The translations under genes and the position numbers were made by a program. From JBGTNQ01 sp964646785 (GTDB lineage Bacteria; Patescibacteriota; Minisyncoccia; Phycocordibacterales; Zambryskibacteraceae), in assembly GCA_964646785.1 (NCBI GenBank), contig CAZYGU010000007.1:1-27453 (forward strand): a stretch of 27,453 bases of DNA, given 5' to 3'. Shown here piece after piece: positions 7,351 to 14,559 of the stretch (positions within the stretch are counted from its first letter, which is position 1; the number at the start of each line of letters is the position of its first letter). Below the pieces are notes generated by a model. The model searched no databases and was not told where the DNA came from. It saw nothing but the letters and a program-made list of their open reading frames with translations.

Positions 7351-7956
7351 TTATTTACGAGAAACGGTGCGAGACAATTTTCGTAATGCTTCAACTGCTA
7401 CTTTAGCATTATTTGCTCGGTTTTTTGTTTTTGAAAGGATTTTTGCGTTGATTGAGTTAAGACCAGCAAGCTCAATAACTGTTCGAACAGAACTTCCAGC
7501 GAGAATTCCACGTCCTGGAGCAGGCATGATAACTACTCGAGAGCCACCATATTTTGCAGATACTTCATGTGGAATAGACATGTCTTTCGTTGTACGAATC
7601 TGAATCATGTTCTTTTTTGCATCGCGAAGTGCCTTATCGATAGCAAGTGGTGTATCACCAGCCTTTCCCTGCCCAACCCCAACCATACCTTTACGGTTTC
7701 CAGCAACAAGTGTTACTGAAAAACTAAATCGTCGTCCGCCTGAAGTAACACGAGTAACTCTTCGAATAGAAACTGTCTTTTGATCAAACTCTGATCGTAC
7801 ACGAGTATCTTTCTTAGCTGGTCGACGAGGGTTTTTTCTGTGGTCGCGATTCTCTCGTGCAGGAAAACGCTTACCCTTTGTGGTATCAATAGGAGCTGCG
7901 TCAGTCGCAACTTCTGGAACGATAATTTCTTCTGTTGTTTGTTCTTGAGTATCCAT
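7351..7956 (-). CDS. rpsE: 30S ribosomal protein S5
   Basis: Decoding-accuracy protein near the mRNA entry channel. The S5 core is clear: FSVTLVAGNRKGMVGVGQGKAG, IPHEVSAKYGG and MPAPGRGI. At 201 residues it is about 35 longer than E. coli S5, because an N-terminal tail of about 45 residues runs from acidic and Thr-rich to strongly basic (KGKRFPARENRDHRK) before the double-stranded-RNA-binding domain. Such tails are lineage-specific and of unknown role. The gene lies between rplR and rplO in spc order. Confidence 0.96.
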   Translation of the reverse strand: MDTQEQTTEEIIVPEVATDAAPIDTTKGKRFPARENRDHRKNPRRPAKKDTRVRSEFDQKTVSIRRVTRVTSGGRRFSFSVTLVAGNRKGMVGVGQGKAGDTPLAIDKALRDAKKNMIQIRTTKDMSIPHEVSAKYGGSRVVIMPAPGRGILAGSSVRTVIELAGLNSINAKILSKTKNRANNAKVAVEALRKLSRTVSRK

Positions 7957-7965
7957 ACAATTGAT

Positions 7966-8316
7966 TTAAAATTTCAAACCTCCCTCTCGTGCTCCCGTAG
8001 CTACTGCTTCCACTTTTCCAGTATAAATAAATCCACCTCTATCAAATACTACTTTCTTAATATTGAGGGCGAGAGCTTTTTTTGCAAGTTCAGCACCGAC
8101 AGCATGTGCTTTTTCAAGACCAGTTTTTCCTGCAGTAACCTTTGTCGAAGAAGAAGCAATTGTTTTTCCAAGAACATCATCAATAATCTGCGCGTAGAGC
8201 GCTGTATTTGATTTAAAGACAGATAGTCGTGGCATTTCCGCGGTACCAGAAATCTTTGCACGAATACGTGCATGTCTTCGAACTCTCTTTTCTTTTTTTG
8301 CGCTACTTGATTTCAT
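7966..8316 (-). CDS. rplR: 50S ribosomal protein L18
   Basis: 5S rRNA-binding protein of the central protuberance. The 116-residue protein has a basic start (KEKRVRRHARIRAKISG), then PRLSVFKSNTALYAQIIDD and the closing VVFDRGGFIYTGKVEAVATGAREGGLKF typical of L18. The ATG is 5 bases after the rplF stop. Length and order are normal. Confidence 0.96.
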   Translation of the reverse strand: MKSSSAKKEKRVRRHARIRAKISGTAEMPRLSVFKSNTALYAQIIDDVLGKTIASSSTKVTAGKTGLEKAHAVGAELAKKALALNIKKVVFDRGGFIYTGKVEAVATGAREGGLKF

Positions 8317-8321
8317 TATGG

Positions 8322-8855
8322 TTATACAGATTTTTTACCTTGTTTAATCTTGATGATTTCCTTTTCATATCGAATCCCCTTTCCTTTATATGGCTCAGGT
8401 TTCTTTAATGATCGAAGTTGTGCTGCAAACCCTCCAACAGCCTCTTTATCAATTCCAGAGATAATAATGATATTTTTTTCTACGGTAACAGTAATTCCAT
8501 CTGGAATAGGAACATTTACTGGATGTGAAAAACCAAGTGCAAGTCCGAGAACTTTTCCCTTCACCTCAACTTTATATCCAATACCTTCAAGAAGAAGTCT
8601 TTTCTCAAAAGCTTTATTCACGCCCGCAACCATATTTGTGATATGAGAAGCATATGTTCCCCAAAGTGCCTGTGACTCAAGAGCTTTTGATTTTGGAGAA
8701 AGAGAAATGAGTCCAGTATCAACAGAAACAGCGATATCCTCTCGGATTGATCGAGAAAGCTGTCCAAGTGGTCCCTTTACAGTAAGTACGTTTCCAGACA
8801 ATGTAACGTCTGTTTTCTCTGGTACTGCTATTCCTTTTTTTCCAATTCGTGACAT
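8322..8855 (-). CDS. rplF: 50S ribosomal protein L6
   Basis: Two-domain protein next to the sarcin-ricin loop and factor site. I use the ATG at 8855, giving MSRIGKKGIAVPE, which is the family start, and 177 residues. A longer frame starting at 8918 would add 21 non-homologous residues and run into rpsH. The closing motif PEPYKGKGIRYE is present. The leader between the rpsH stop and this ATG is 28 bases with no clear Shine-Dalgarno site. Confidence 0.95.
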   Translation of the reverse strand: MSRIGKKGIAVPEKTDVTLSGNVLTVKGPLGQLSRSIREDIAVSVDTGLISLSPKSKALESQALWGTYASHITNMVAGVNKAFEKRLLLEGIGYKVEVKGKVLGLALGFSHPVNVPIPDGITVTVEKNIIIISGIDKEAVGGFAAQLRSLKKPEPYKGKGIRYEKEIIKIKQGKKSV

Positions 8856-8883
8856 TTGATTATGTATAGAGAATCTTTTTGAA

Positions 8884-9273
8884 CTACCAAATTTCGAACA
8901 ATACTTCGCCGCCAACACTCTGTTTTCGCGCTGAAGCTCCTGTTAAAATACCTTTTGGTGTAGAAACAACACTGATTCCAAAACCATTCTTTACTTTATG
9001 GAGTTCAGAAGCCTTCTTGTAAATACGTCGTGATGACTTTGAAATACGCTTTACATCTTGAATACGTGGAGTATCTTCGTCGTAAAGAATTCCTACTTCA
9101 AGAAACTTAGCCACCTTCTTTCCCTTCTTTATTGCAGATTTAATAAATCCCTCTTGCTCAAGTACACTAGCAATTTCTGCTTTTAATTTTGAATATGGAA
9201 TAAGCACTGACTCTTTATGAGCTTCACCACCATTCTTTATTCGGATGATCATGTCTGAAATTGGATCTGTCAT
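8884..9273 (-). CDS. rpsH: 30S ribosomal protein S8
   Basis: Primary 16S rRNA-binding protein for the central domain. It has the DPISDMIIRIKNG start and the C-terminal GFGISVVSTPKGILTGASARK with GGEVLFEIW, both diagnostic. The 129-residue length is normal. In E. coli S8 represses the spc operon through a site at rplE; the rplE-rpsN spacer here is structured, but I cannot show an S8 site. It lies 4 bases after rpsN. Confidence 0.96.
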   Translation of the reverse strand: MTDPISDMIIRIKNGGEAHKESVLIPYSKLKAEIASVLEQEGFIKSAIKKGKKVAKFLEVGILYDEDTPRIQDVKRISKSSRRIYKKASELHKVKNGFGISVVSTPKGILTGASARKQSVGGEVLFEIW

Positions 9274-9277
9274 ATGT

Positions 9278-9463
9278 TTACCAAGATGATTTCTTTATAC
9301 CAGGAATTTTCCCTTCATTTGCAAACTCACGGAAACAGATACGACAGAGGTCAAAATCTCTCATATAACCATGTTTTCGACCACATCGAAAACAACGGTT
9401 AACAGCCCGAGTTGCAAATTTCGGAGTCTTCTTTGATCTAGCGATTACTGATGTTTTTGCCAT
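9278..9463 (-). CDS. rpsZ: 30S ribosomal protein S14, zinc-binding type Z
   Basis: Small 61-residue S14 with an intact zinc ribbon: CFRC, then CRIC, four cysteines in CxxC-x12-CxxC form. This is the C+ type, distinct from the 100-residue zinc-free form. The end IPGIKKSSW is the family signature. It is predicted to start a new transcript from the promoter at 9509-9537, inside the spc cluster. Confidence 0.96.
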   Translation of the reverse strand: MAKTSVIARSKKTPKFATRAVNRCFRCGRKHGYMRDFDLCRICFREFANEGKIPGIKKSSW

Positions 9464-9508
9464 TATTTAAAACAAATGAAAAAAGCCCTTAAAAAGCCTT
9501 GGATTCCA

Positions 9509-9537
9509 ATCCTATCAAGAGGATTCTACATTGTCAA
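9509..9537 (-). promoter_or_regulatory. Strong internal spc promoter ahead of rpsZ (S14)
   Basis: On the minus strand, a perfect TTGACA (9537-9532), a 17-base spacer and TGaTAGGAT (-10 at 9514-9509) predict a start near 9502, 39 bases before rpsZ. It sits in a 108-base gap between rplE and rpsZ, unusually long for this cluster, and just after a hairpin. Confidence 0.72.
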
Positions 9538-9541
9538 TTAA

Positions 9542-9560
9542 AGGTATTTCGAAAATACCT
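9542..9560 (-). terminator. Hairpin after rplE, possible weak terminator
   Basis: Perfect 8-bp stem AGGTATTT/AAATACCT (9542-9549 with 9553-9560) with a 3-base loop, 12 bases past the rplE stop. On the minus strand it is followed by TTAATT, a poor U tract. It may be a partial terminator or a processing site before the internal promoter. Confidence 0.45.
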
Positions 9561-9571
9561 ACCTCAAATAC

Positions 9572-10126
9572 TTATCTTTTCTTTCCAGTCTCTTCCTTTC
9601 GAAACGGGAACCCAAGATGATCAAAAAATGCCTTTGCTTCCTTCTTACTTTTCGCAGTTGTAACTACGGTAACAGCAAGACCAAACACATCTTTTAATTC
9701 TTCATCAACTGTCTCAGGGAATATAATATGTTCCTTGATACCGAGGGTGTAATTACCCATTTCGTCAATTGAGTTTGCTGGAATACCACGAAAATCTTTT
9801 GTTCGTGGAAGAGCAATGTTTACCAAACGATCAAGAAAATCATACATTCTCTGACCGCGAAGAGTTACTTGAATACCAACTGGATCCCCTTCTCGCACTT
9901 TGAAAGCAGCGATTGATTGTTTTGCTCCTTTTTCTGCTGGCTTCTGTCCTGTAATTTTTGTAAGACGATTTACAGCAAGTTCAATTTTTTTCTTATCTTT
10001 GAATGAGCCGACTCCAGCACTAATAACAACCTTCATAATACGAGGAGACTGCATAACATTCTTATACCCCATAGATTCCTTAAGGGTCTTGTATGTATCT
10101 TTTGATTTTTCTTTAAGCGTTTTCAT
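9572..10126 (-). CDS. rplE: 50S ribosomal protein L5
   Basis: Binds 5S rRNA with L18 and contacts P-site tRNA. Diagnostic parts are NVMQSPRIMKVVISAGVG, TGQKPAEKGAKQSIAAFKVREG, VTLRGQRMYDFLDRL and the closing AFFDHLGFPF. The 184-residue length is close to standard. It follows rplX by 2 bases. The next gene, rpsZ, is 108 bases away with a hairpin and promoter between them. Confidence 0.97.
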   Translation of the reverse strand: MKTLKEKSKDTYKTLKESMGYKNVMQSPRIMKVVISAGVGSFKDKKKIELAVNRLTKITGQKPAEKGAKQSIAAFKVREGDPVGIQVTLRGQRMYDFLDRLVNIALPRTKDFRGIPANSIDEMGNYTLGIKEHIIFPETVDEELKDVFGLAVTVVTTAKSKKEAKAFFDHLGFPFRKEETGKKR

Positions 10127-10128
10127 AT

Positions 10129-10440
10129 TTATGCAAGGGTAGTACCACTTTTCTTAGCTACTCGAACTTTCTTTCCTGACTTATCTTTTTGTGCACCAAT
10201 ACGGGTCCCCTTACTCGTCTTTGGATCTACAATCATGACATTGGAAACATGGAATGGAGCTGCTTGGTCGATAATCTGACCCTTTTGGTTGCTCTTTGAA
10301 GGACGCTTATGAAGTTTGCGCATATTAATACCAGCAACAATAATTTTATTCTCACGAGGAAATGCACGAACAACCTTACCGGTTTTACCTCGATCCTTTC
10401 CTGCAATCACTATAATATTGTCATCTTTTTTAATACGCAT
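10129..10440 (-). CDS. rplX: 50S ribosomal protein L24
   Basis: Early assembly protein at the tunnel exit. The KOW motif is at the start (DNIIVIAGKDRGKTGKVVRAFP), followed by VIVAGIN-type sequence and MIVDPKTSKGTRIG. The 103-residue length is normal. Six bases separate it from rplN. Confidence 0.95.
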   Translation of the reverse strand: MRIKKDDNIIVIAGKDRGKTGKVVRAFPRENKIIVAGINMRKLHKRPSKSNQKGQIIDQAAPFHVSNVMIVDPKTSKGTRIGAQKDKSGKKVRVAKKSGTTLA

Positions 10441-10446
10441 GGAAAT

Positions 10447-10818
10447 TTATACTACTTCTGGTGCAAGGGAAATAATAGACTGAAAACCTTTTTCTGCAAG
10501 TTCTCGTGGAATTGGTCCGAATACTCGTCCTGCAACTGGTTCATGCTTCACCTTGTCTACAATAATCACTGCGTTTTCGTCAAATCGAACATATGAACCA
10601 TCAACTCTTCGAAATGGAAACTTTTGTCGTGCAACAACCGCATACAAAACATCTTTTTTCTTAATAGCTTTTCGTGGTTGAGCAGTCTGAACTGACAATA
10701 CAACAATGTCTCCAATCTGTGCATATCGCTTTTTTGACCCACCAAGCACTTTGAAGATACGTCCGATCTTTGCTCCGGAGTTATCTGCGATTTTAACAAT
10801 TGAACGAGGCTGTATCAT
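10447..10818 (-). CDS. rplN: 50S ribosomal protein L14
   Basis: Subunit-interface protein that contacts 16S rRNA. It begins MIQPRSIVKIADNSGAK and has RRVDGSYVRFDENAVI and GRVFGPIPRELAEKGF, all diagnostic. The 123-residue length is standard. It lies one base after the rpsQ stop. Confidence 0.97.
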   Translation of the reverse strand: MIQPRSIVKIADNSGAKIGRIFKVLGGSKKRYAQIGDIVVLSVQTAQPRKAIKKKDVLYAVVARQKFPFRRVDGSYVRFDENAVIIVDKVKHEPVAGRVFGPIPRELAEKGFQSIISLAPEVV

Positions 10819-10819
10819 A

Positions 10820-11077
10820 TTATTTTAAAACTCTAAATTTCTTCATTTTTGAAATAGGCTTTGTCTCAATAATTGTGACGGTATCACCCATTGCGCAAGT
10901 ATTCCCCTCATCATGAGCCTGAAATCGCTTTCTGTGCTTGATATACTTCTGATATCGAGGATGCTTTTCAAATCGCTCAACTGAAACAACTACCGTGTCT
11001 TTCATCTTCGTTGAAACTACAACTCCCTTGAAAGTCTTTCCCTCTACTTTTATTTCTTTTGTTTTAGCTGCTGTCAT
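10820..11077 (-). CDS. rpsQ: 30S ribosomal protein S17
   Basis: OB-fold primary 16S-binding protein. The 85-residue sequence shows KGVVVSTKMKDTVVVSVERFEKHPRYQKYIKHRKRFQAHDE split by short loops, then GDTVTIIETKPISKMKKFRV. Length and position after rpmC are standard. Confidence 0.96.
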   Translation of the reverse strand: MTAAKTKEIKVEGKTFKGVVVSTKMKDTVVVSVERFEKHPRYQKYIKHRKRFQAHDEGNTCAMGDTVTIIETKPISKMKKFRVLK

Positions 11078-11081
11078 TGTA

Positions 11082-11264
11082 TTACTTTACGCGAGCACTA
11101 AGTTCAGTCTTAAGACGTGCAATACTCTTTCGAAGACCTCGTCCCTCTCTTACATTACGAACAGAACTACCAGAAATTCCAAAACGAAAATTCTTCAAAG
11201 ACTCTTCATGTTCAAGAAGAAGTTTTGCAATATCTTGTACGTTTTTTTCTTTAAGGTCTTTCAT
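11082..11264 (-). CDS. rpmC: 50S ribosomal protein L29
   Basis: Two-helix protein at the exit of the nascent-chain tunnel, near the docking site for trigger factor and SRP. The 60-residue sequence has the LKEKNVQDIAKLLLEHEESL helix and ends RKSIARLKTELSARV. It is 2 bases after rplP. It is short, but order and pattern make it clear. Confidence 0.92.
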   Translation of the reverse strand: MKDLKEKNVQDIAKLLLEHEESLKNFRFGISGSSVRNVREGRGLRKSIARLKTELSARVK

Positions 11265-11266
11265 AA

Positions 11267-11686
11267 TTACATTCGAGCTACGATAGCTGTTTTAAGTGGA
11301 AGCTTAGTTCCAGCTTTTCGAAGTGCTTCACGTGCCACAGCCTCTGTTGCACCATCTACTTCAAAAAGGATCGTTCCTGGCTTTACCGGTGCACAATAGC
11401 CTTGTGGATCACCCTTCCCCTTTCCAAGCTTCACCTCTGCTGGCTTTGCAGTATACGGCATATCTGGAAAAATGCGAATCCAAATCTTTCCAGTTTTACC
11501 AAGTGTTCGAGAAATAACTTTTCGAGCAGCCTCAATTTGATTTGAACGGATACGTGCAGGTGCCATTGCTTTAATTCCAAATGAACCAAATGAAACCGCA
11601 ACACCACGAGTTGCAGCACCAACCTTAAGCGGATTTTTACGCATCGTTTGCCACTTTCTGAATTTTACTTTCTTTGGGACTAACAT
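11267..11686 (-). CDS. rplP: 50S ribosomal protein L16
   Basis: A-site finger and peptidyl-transferase-side protein. It starts MLVPKKVKFRKWQ and has FGSFGIKAMAPARIRSNQIEAARKVI in two blocks, then KIWIRIFPD and GKGKGDPQGYCAPVKPG. The 139-residue length is standard. It lies 8 bases after rpsC. Confidence 0.97.
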   Translation of the reverse strand: MLVPKKVKFRKWQTMRKNPLKVGAATRGVAVSFGSFGIKAMAPARIRSNQIEAARKVISRTLGKTGKIWIRIFPDMPYTAKPAEVKLGKGKGDPQGYCAPVKPGTILFEVDGATEAVAREALRKAGTKLPLKTAIVARM

Positions 11687-11694
11687 GGTGGTTA

Positions 11695-12363
11695 TTATTC
11701 AGCTTTCTTAGCAAAAATCTCTCCCTTATAAATCCACGTCTTGATACCAATCTTTCCATATGGAAGACGAGCCTCATGATGCGCATAATCAACATCTGCA
11801 CGAAATGTTTGAAGTGGAATTCTTCCAAGCTTCTTACTTTCACTACGAGCAATACTTGATCCTGCAAGTCTTCCGCCAATAGTAACCTTCACTCCCTTCA
11901 CATCACGATTAGCCATAACCTTCTCAACCATTTGCTTAAGTACTCGACGGTACGGAAGACGCTTTTCAAGTCCTTCAGCAATCATTTGAGCAACAATCTG
12001 TGCATTTGATTCAGGTGATTTGATTTCACGAATATCAAGTCGTACTTCTTCTTTACCACTGTACACACCTCGCTTCTTCATAATACGAATAAGCTCATCT
12101 TTGAGTTTTACCGCTCCATCTCCAGCGCGACCAATAATCATACCTGGACGTGATGTCTCAACGATAACTCGAAGAACTTTCTCATTTCTTTCAATTTCAA
12201 TACCACTTACATAAAAACCGTGTAGCTTCTTTTCAAGAAAAGAACGAATAACCAAATCACCTCGTAGATATGCAATATATTTTTCTTTTGCACCAAACCA
12301 TCGAGATTTCCAATCTCTGATGATGCCAAGTCTATGTGAATATGGGTGAACTGTATGTGACAT
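11695..12363 (-). CDS. rpsC: 30S ribosomal protein S3
   Basis: mRNA-entry protein with helicase function. The N-terminal KH domain has the loop IIGRAGDGA near residue 75. The C-terminal domain has MANRDVKGVKVTIGGRLAGSSIARSE in two blocks and LPYGKIGIKTWIYKGE. The 222-residue length is typical. It lies 8 bases after rplV. Confidence 0.97.
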   Translation of the reverse strand: MSHTVHPYSHRLGIIRDWKSRWFGAKEKYIAYLRGDLVIRSFLEKKLHGFYVSGIEIERNEKVLRVIVETSRPGMIIGRAGDGAVKLKDELIRIMKKRGVYSGKEEVRLDIREIKSPESNAQIVAQMIAEGLEKRLPYRRVLKQMVEKVMANRDVKGVKVTIGGRLAGSSIARSESKKLGRIPLQTFRADVDYAHHEARLPYGKIGIKTWIYKGEIFAKKAE

Positions 12364-12371
12364 GATAAATA

Positions 12372-12740
12372 TTATTTTTTAGTTGCTTTTGGTTTCTTTA
12401 CTACAACTTCTTTTGTTTCCAAAACAATTTGAATATGGCTTGTTCGCTTTCGAATAGCTGGTGCACGTCCTCTTGAAGCTGATCGTCGACGATAGAGTAT
12501 CTTACCACCATCAACACGAATTTCTTTTATAAAAAGGTTATCAGTTTCAAGAGAGAGGTTCTTTGCGTTAGCAATTGCAGAAGCAATAAGCTTTGCAAGA
12601 GGAAGTGAAGATCGCTTTGCAAGAAAATCAAGTGAAACAAGAGCATCTGTTGCCTTCTTCCCTTGTAAGCTCCGTGCAACAACTCGAACTTTTCGAGGTG
12701 ACTGTCGGTAATCATTGAGTTGTGCTTTTGCAATAGCCAT
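12372..12740 (-). CDS. rplV: 50S ribosomal protein L22
   Basis: Lines the nascent-peptide tunnel with its beta-hairpin. Visible are the N-terminal LNDYRQSPRKVRVVARSLQGK, the loop region RRRSASRGRAPAIRKRTSHI that reaches the tunnel constriction, and a basic tail (KKPKATKK). The 122-residue length is slightly above standard because of the tail. It is 2 bases after rpsS. Confidence 0.96.
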   Translation of the reverse strand: MAIAKAQLNDYRQSPRKVRVVARSLQGKKATDALVSLDFLAKRSSLPLAKLIASAIANAKNLSLETDNLFIKEIRVDGGKILYRRRSASRGRAPAIRKRTSHIQIVLETKEVVVKKPKATKK

Positions 12741-12742
12741 AA

Positions 12743-13084
12743 TTATTTCTTAGCAGGAGTAGCTGCCTTCGCTGACTGAGCGGCCGATATTTCTGATTCC
12801 TTCTTCTTCTGTTCAAGTTCCTTCTGCATCTTTCCTCCATGCTTCACGAACTTACGAGTAAGAGAAAACTCTCCAAGACGATGCCCTACCATATCCTCAG
12901 TCACAAATACCTCAAGATGATCCTTGCCGTTGTGAACTCCGAAGGTAAACCCAACCATTTCAGGAGCAATCTGACTTGCTCGTGCCCACGTTTTAATAAC
13001 CCCACTTTCACCAGGTTTTTTACCCTCAATTTTCTTGAGGAGTCTTTCGTCTACATAGGGACCTTTTTTGCTTGAGCGTGTCAT
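12743..13084 (-). CDS. rpsS: 30S ribosomal protein S19 with C-terminal tail
   Basis: Head protein near the A-site tRNA. Core motifs are MTRSSKKGPYVDERLLKKI, IVPEMVG-type sequence (QIAPEMVGFTFGVHNGK) and MVGHRLGEFSLTRKF. At 113 residues it is about 20 longer than usual; the extra part is a Lys/Glu/Ala tail. It is the first gene of a new transcription unit with its own promoter (13122-13150), because an orphan gene separates it from rplB. Confidence 0.96.
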   Translation of the reverse strand: MTRSSKKGPYVDERLLKKIEGKKPGESGVIKTWARASQIAPEMVGFTFGVHNGKDHLEVFVTEDMVGHRLGEFSLTRKFVKHGGKMQKELEQKKKESEISAAQSAKAATPAKK

Positions 13085-13095
13085 GAAATAAAGAA

Positions 13096-13110
13096 GCTCT
13101 GATTCAGAGC
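13096..13110 (-). promoter_or_regulatory. 5'-terminal hairpin of the rpsS leader
   Basis: A near-perfect palindrome, GCTCTGATTCAGAGC, forms a 6-bp stem with a 3-base loop. It begins about 5 bases after the predicted transcript start and ends 11 bases before the rpsS ATG. It could stabilise the 5' end or bind a ribosomal protein. Confidence 0.5.
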
Positions 13111-13121
13111 CTTAGTCGAAC

Positions 13122-13150
13122 ATATTAGCCGAAGAAGGTGTAGGTGTCAA
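13122..13150 (-). promoter_or_regulatory. Promoter of the rpsS-secY unit
   Basis: On the minus strand, perfect TTGACA (13150-13145), a 17-base spacer and TAATAT (13127-13122). The predicted start is near 13115 and the leader to rpsS is about 30 bases. Confidence 0.68.
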
Positions 13151-13164
13151 ATGATTAATAACGA

Positions 13165-13194
13165 AAACCCTATGGCGATGTCGCCATAGGGTTT
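13165..13194 (-). terminator. Terminator after the 101-residue orphan gene
   Basis: Perfect 14-bp stem (13165-13178 with 13181-13194, core CCCTATGGCGA) and a 2-base loop. It is followed on the minus strand by TCGTTATT, so the U tract is modest but the stem is very stable. It lies 8 bases past the orphan gene's stop. Confidence 0.8.
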
Positions 13195-13202
13195 GATTGG
13201 AC

Positions 13203-13496
13203 CTAGTTGATCCTGGTGATGACCCCGGTCCTGAAGCGAGTTGAGTACTTGAGCTCAAGCTTCATCTGACCTGGATCATTCATCCACTGCCCTCTTACGA
13301 GGTAGTTCTCCCCGGTGTCGTCGAGCTTATCGAAGCCGGTCACCGAGAGATACAGCCCCGCAGGAACCCCTACAACTCGAAACAATACGAGCTCTGAGCC
13401 ATCCGGGTTTTTTCCTGCTGAGGCAGCCTCAACAAGAGAAACCTTCCCAGGGCCGTCCTTGATCGAGAAGTAGGGTAATCCGATATCCTTGGCCAT
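13203..13496 (-). CDS. Orphan small protein inserted between rplB and rpsS
   Basis: A protein of 97 residues that I do not recognise. It begins MAKDIGLPYFSIKDGPGKVS and has LVLFRVVGVPAGLYLSV, FDKLDDTGENYLVRGQWMND and an end rich in beta-prone residues; a compact beta-rich domain seems likely. There is no signal peptide. The ATG at 13496 is chosen because GGGAGG lies four bases before it; an in-frame ATG at 13508 has no such site and is the alternative. The region 13201-13320 has 64 G/C of 120, above the ribosomal genes beside it. It has its own promoter, a structured leader and terminators on both sides, and splits the S10 cluster. Confidence 0.72.
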   Translation of the reverse strand: MAKDIGLPYFSIKDGPGKVSLVEAASAGKNPDGSELVLFRVVGVPAGLYLSVTGFDKLDDTGENYLVRGQWMNDPGQMKLELKYSTRFRTGVITRIN

Positions 13497-13520
13497 ACGG
13501 CCTCCCATACAAAAGTGCTT

Positions 13521-13580
13521 CTCTGAGAGAGTCAGAGTCTCGTTGTTCTTTTCAGAACCACCTTACACATACATGTAAGG
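13521..13580 (-). promoter_or_regulatory. Structured leader of the orphan gene: three hairpins
   Basis: Read on the minus strand from the predicted start near 13590: hairpin 13580-13574/13567-13561 (CCTTACA/TGTAAGG), hairpin 13558-13554/13549-13545 with a GAAA loop on the RNA (GTTCT/AGAAC), and hairpin 13537-13532/13526-13521 (CTCTGA/TCAGAG). Three clean helices in a leader of about 95 bases suggest regulated or stabilised mRNA. Confidence 0.5.
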
Positions 13581-13596
13581 AATTGTACTGGTTAAA

Positions 13597-13626
13597 ATTA
13601 TACCATATAAATAATCAAAAAGTCAA
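13597..13626 (-). promoter_or_regulatory. Strong promoter of the 101-residue orphan gene
   Basis: On the minus strand, TTGACT (13626-13621), an 18-base spacer and an extended TGgTATAAT (-10 at 13602-13597). The start is near 13590. It begins right after the rplB terminator. Confidence 0.75.
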
Positions 13627-13630
13627 TATG

Positions 13631-13680
13631 TTTTAACTCAACAAAAAAGTCCCAAACGGGACTTTTTTGTTGAGTTAAAA
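13631..13680 (-). terminator. Very long terminator hairpin after rplB
   Basis: A perfect 23-bp inverted repeat (13631-13653 with 13658-13680) with loop AAAC. The core is AGTCCC/GGGACT flanked by A and T runs, so it works in both orientations. It lies about 19 bases past the rplB stop and closes the tuf-rpsJ-rplB side of the cluster. Confidence 0.88.
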
Positions 13681-13698
13681 ATAATAACTCGTTACTAA

Positions 13699-14538
13699 CT
13701 ATTTTTTGCCTACCTTTCTTCGAGAAACAATATGAATATTTGAATACTTCTTTGGTCGTCGTGACTTCTGACCCTTTCCTGTTGGTCGTCCAGTACGAGT
13801 CTTTGATCGGCGTGATCCTCGTCCCTGACGGCCCTCTCCTCCTCCATGTGGGTGGTCTACTGGGTTCATCGCAGTACCTCGTACTGTAGGCTTAATACCG
13901 AGCCATCGTGAACGTCCTGCCTTACCGAGGTTTACCAAACGATTTTCATCATTTGAAACTTCACCAATTGTTGCCCAGCAGTTTTCACTTACTTTACGTA
14001 CCTCTGATGACGGCATCTTAAGATCGATCTTTCCAGCATCCTTTGCAATCACCTCAATATAGTTACCGGCTGATCGAGCAAGTTTTGCCCCACCCTTAGG
14101 TTTTACCTCAACATTATATACAAACGTACCTACAGTGACATTTTTAAGTGGAAGACGATTTCCTGGAGTCTGGGGAGCCTTTTCAGAAACAATAAAGGTA
14201 TCTCCAACTTTTACACCTTTCTGAAGAAGCACGTATCGCTTTGCTCCATCCTTATACACTGCAAGGCCAATAAATCCAGTTCTGTTTGGATCATATTCAA
14301 CACTCGCGATAGTAAATGGAACATCATATTTATTGTAGGTGAAATCAATTTCACGAAAGAGTCTCTTGTGGCCTCCTCCTTTGTGGTTCATGGTGATGCG
14401 TCCATGATGGTTACGACCAACTTGTCGTCTAAAACCTCGAGTCAAAGATTTTTCAGGATCCTGACGAGTAATAACAGCTCCATAATGAATGGATGTCATA
14501 TTTCGTCGTGATGCTGTTGTTGGTTTATATTGCTTCAT
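13699..14538 (-). CDS. rplB: 50S ribosomal protein L2
   Basis: Needed for subunit joining and peptidyl-transferase function. The key motif NPVDHPHGGGEGR, including the histidine near the catalytic centre, is intact. It starts MKQYKPTTASRRNMT and has GRNHHGRITMNHKGGGHKR. The 279-residue length is standard. In most bacteria rpsS follows within a few bases; here a terminator and an orphan gene intervene. Confidence 0.97.
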   Translation of the reverse strand: MKQYKPTTASRRNMTSIHYGAVITRQDPEKSLTRGFRRQVGRNHHGRITMNHKGGGHKRLFREIDFTYNKYDVPFTIASVEYDPNRTGFIGLAVYKDGAKRYVLLQKGVKVGDTFIVSEKAPQTPGNRLPLKNVTVGTFVYNVEVKPKGGAKLARSAGNYIEVIAKDAGKIDLKMPSSEVRKVSENCWATIGEVSNDENRLVNLGKAGRSRWLGIKPTVRGTAMNPVDHPHGGGEGRQGRGSRRSKTRTGRPTGKGQKSRRPKKYSNIHIVSRRKVGKK

Positions 14539-14559
14539 AAAAATAATAGTGACTCTGAT

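Noticed and set aside
8322..8918. L6 with 21 extra N-terminal residues
   Set aside because: The family starts MSRIGK at 8855, and the longer form overlaps rpsH by 35 bases.
13631..13680. The 23-bp inverted repeat as transposon ends
   Set aside because: The two arms are only 4 bases apart with A/T tracts outside and it sits just after a stop codon, so it is a terminator.
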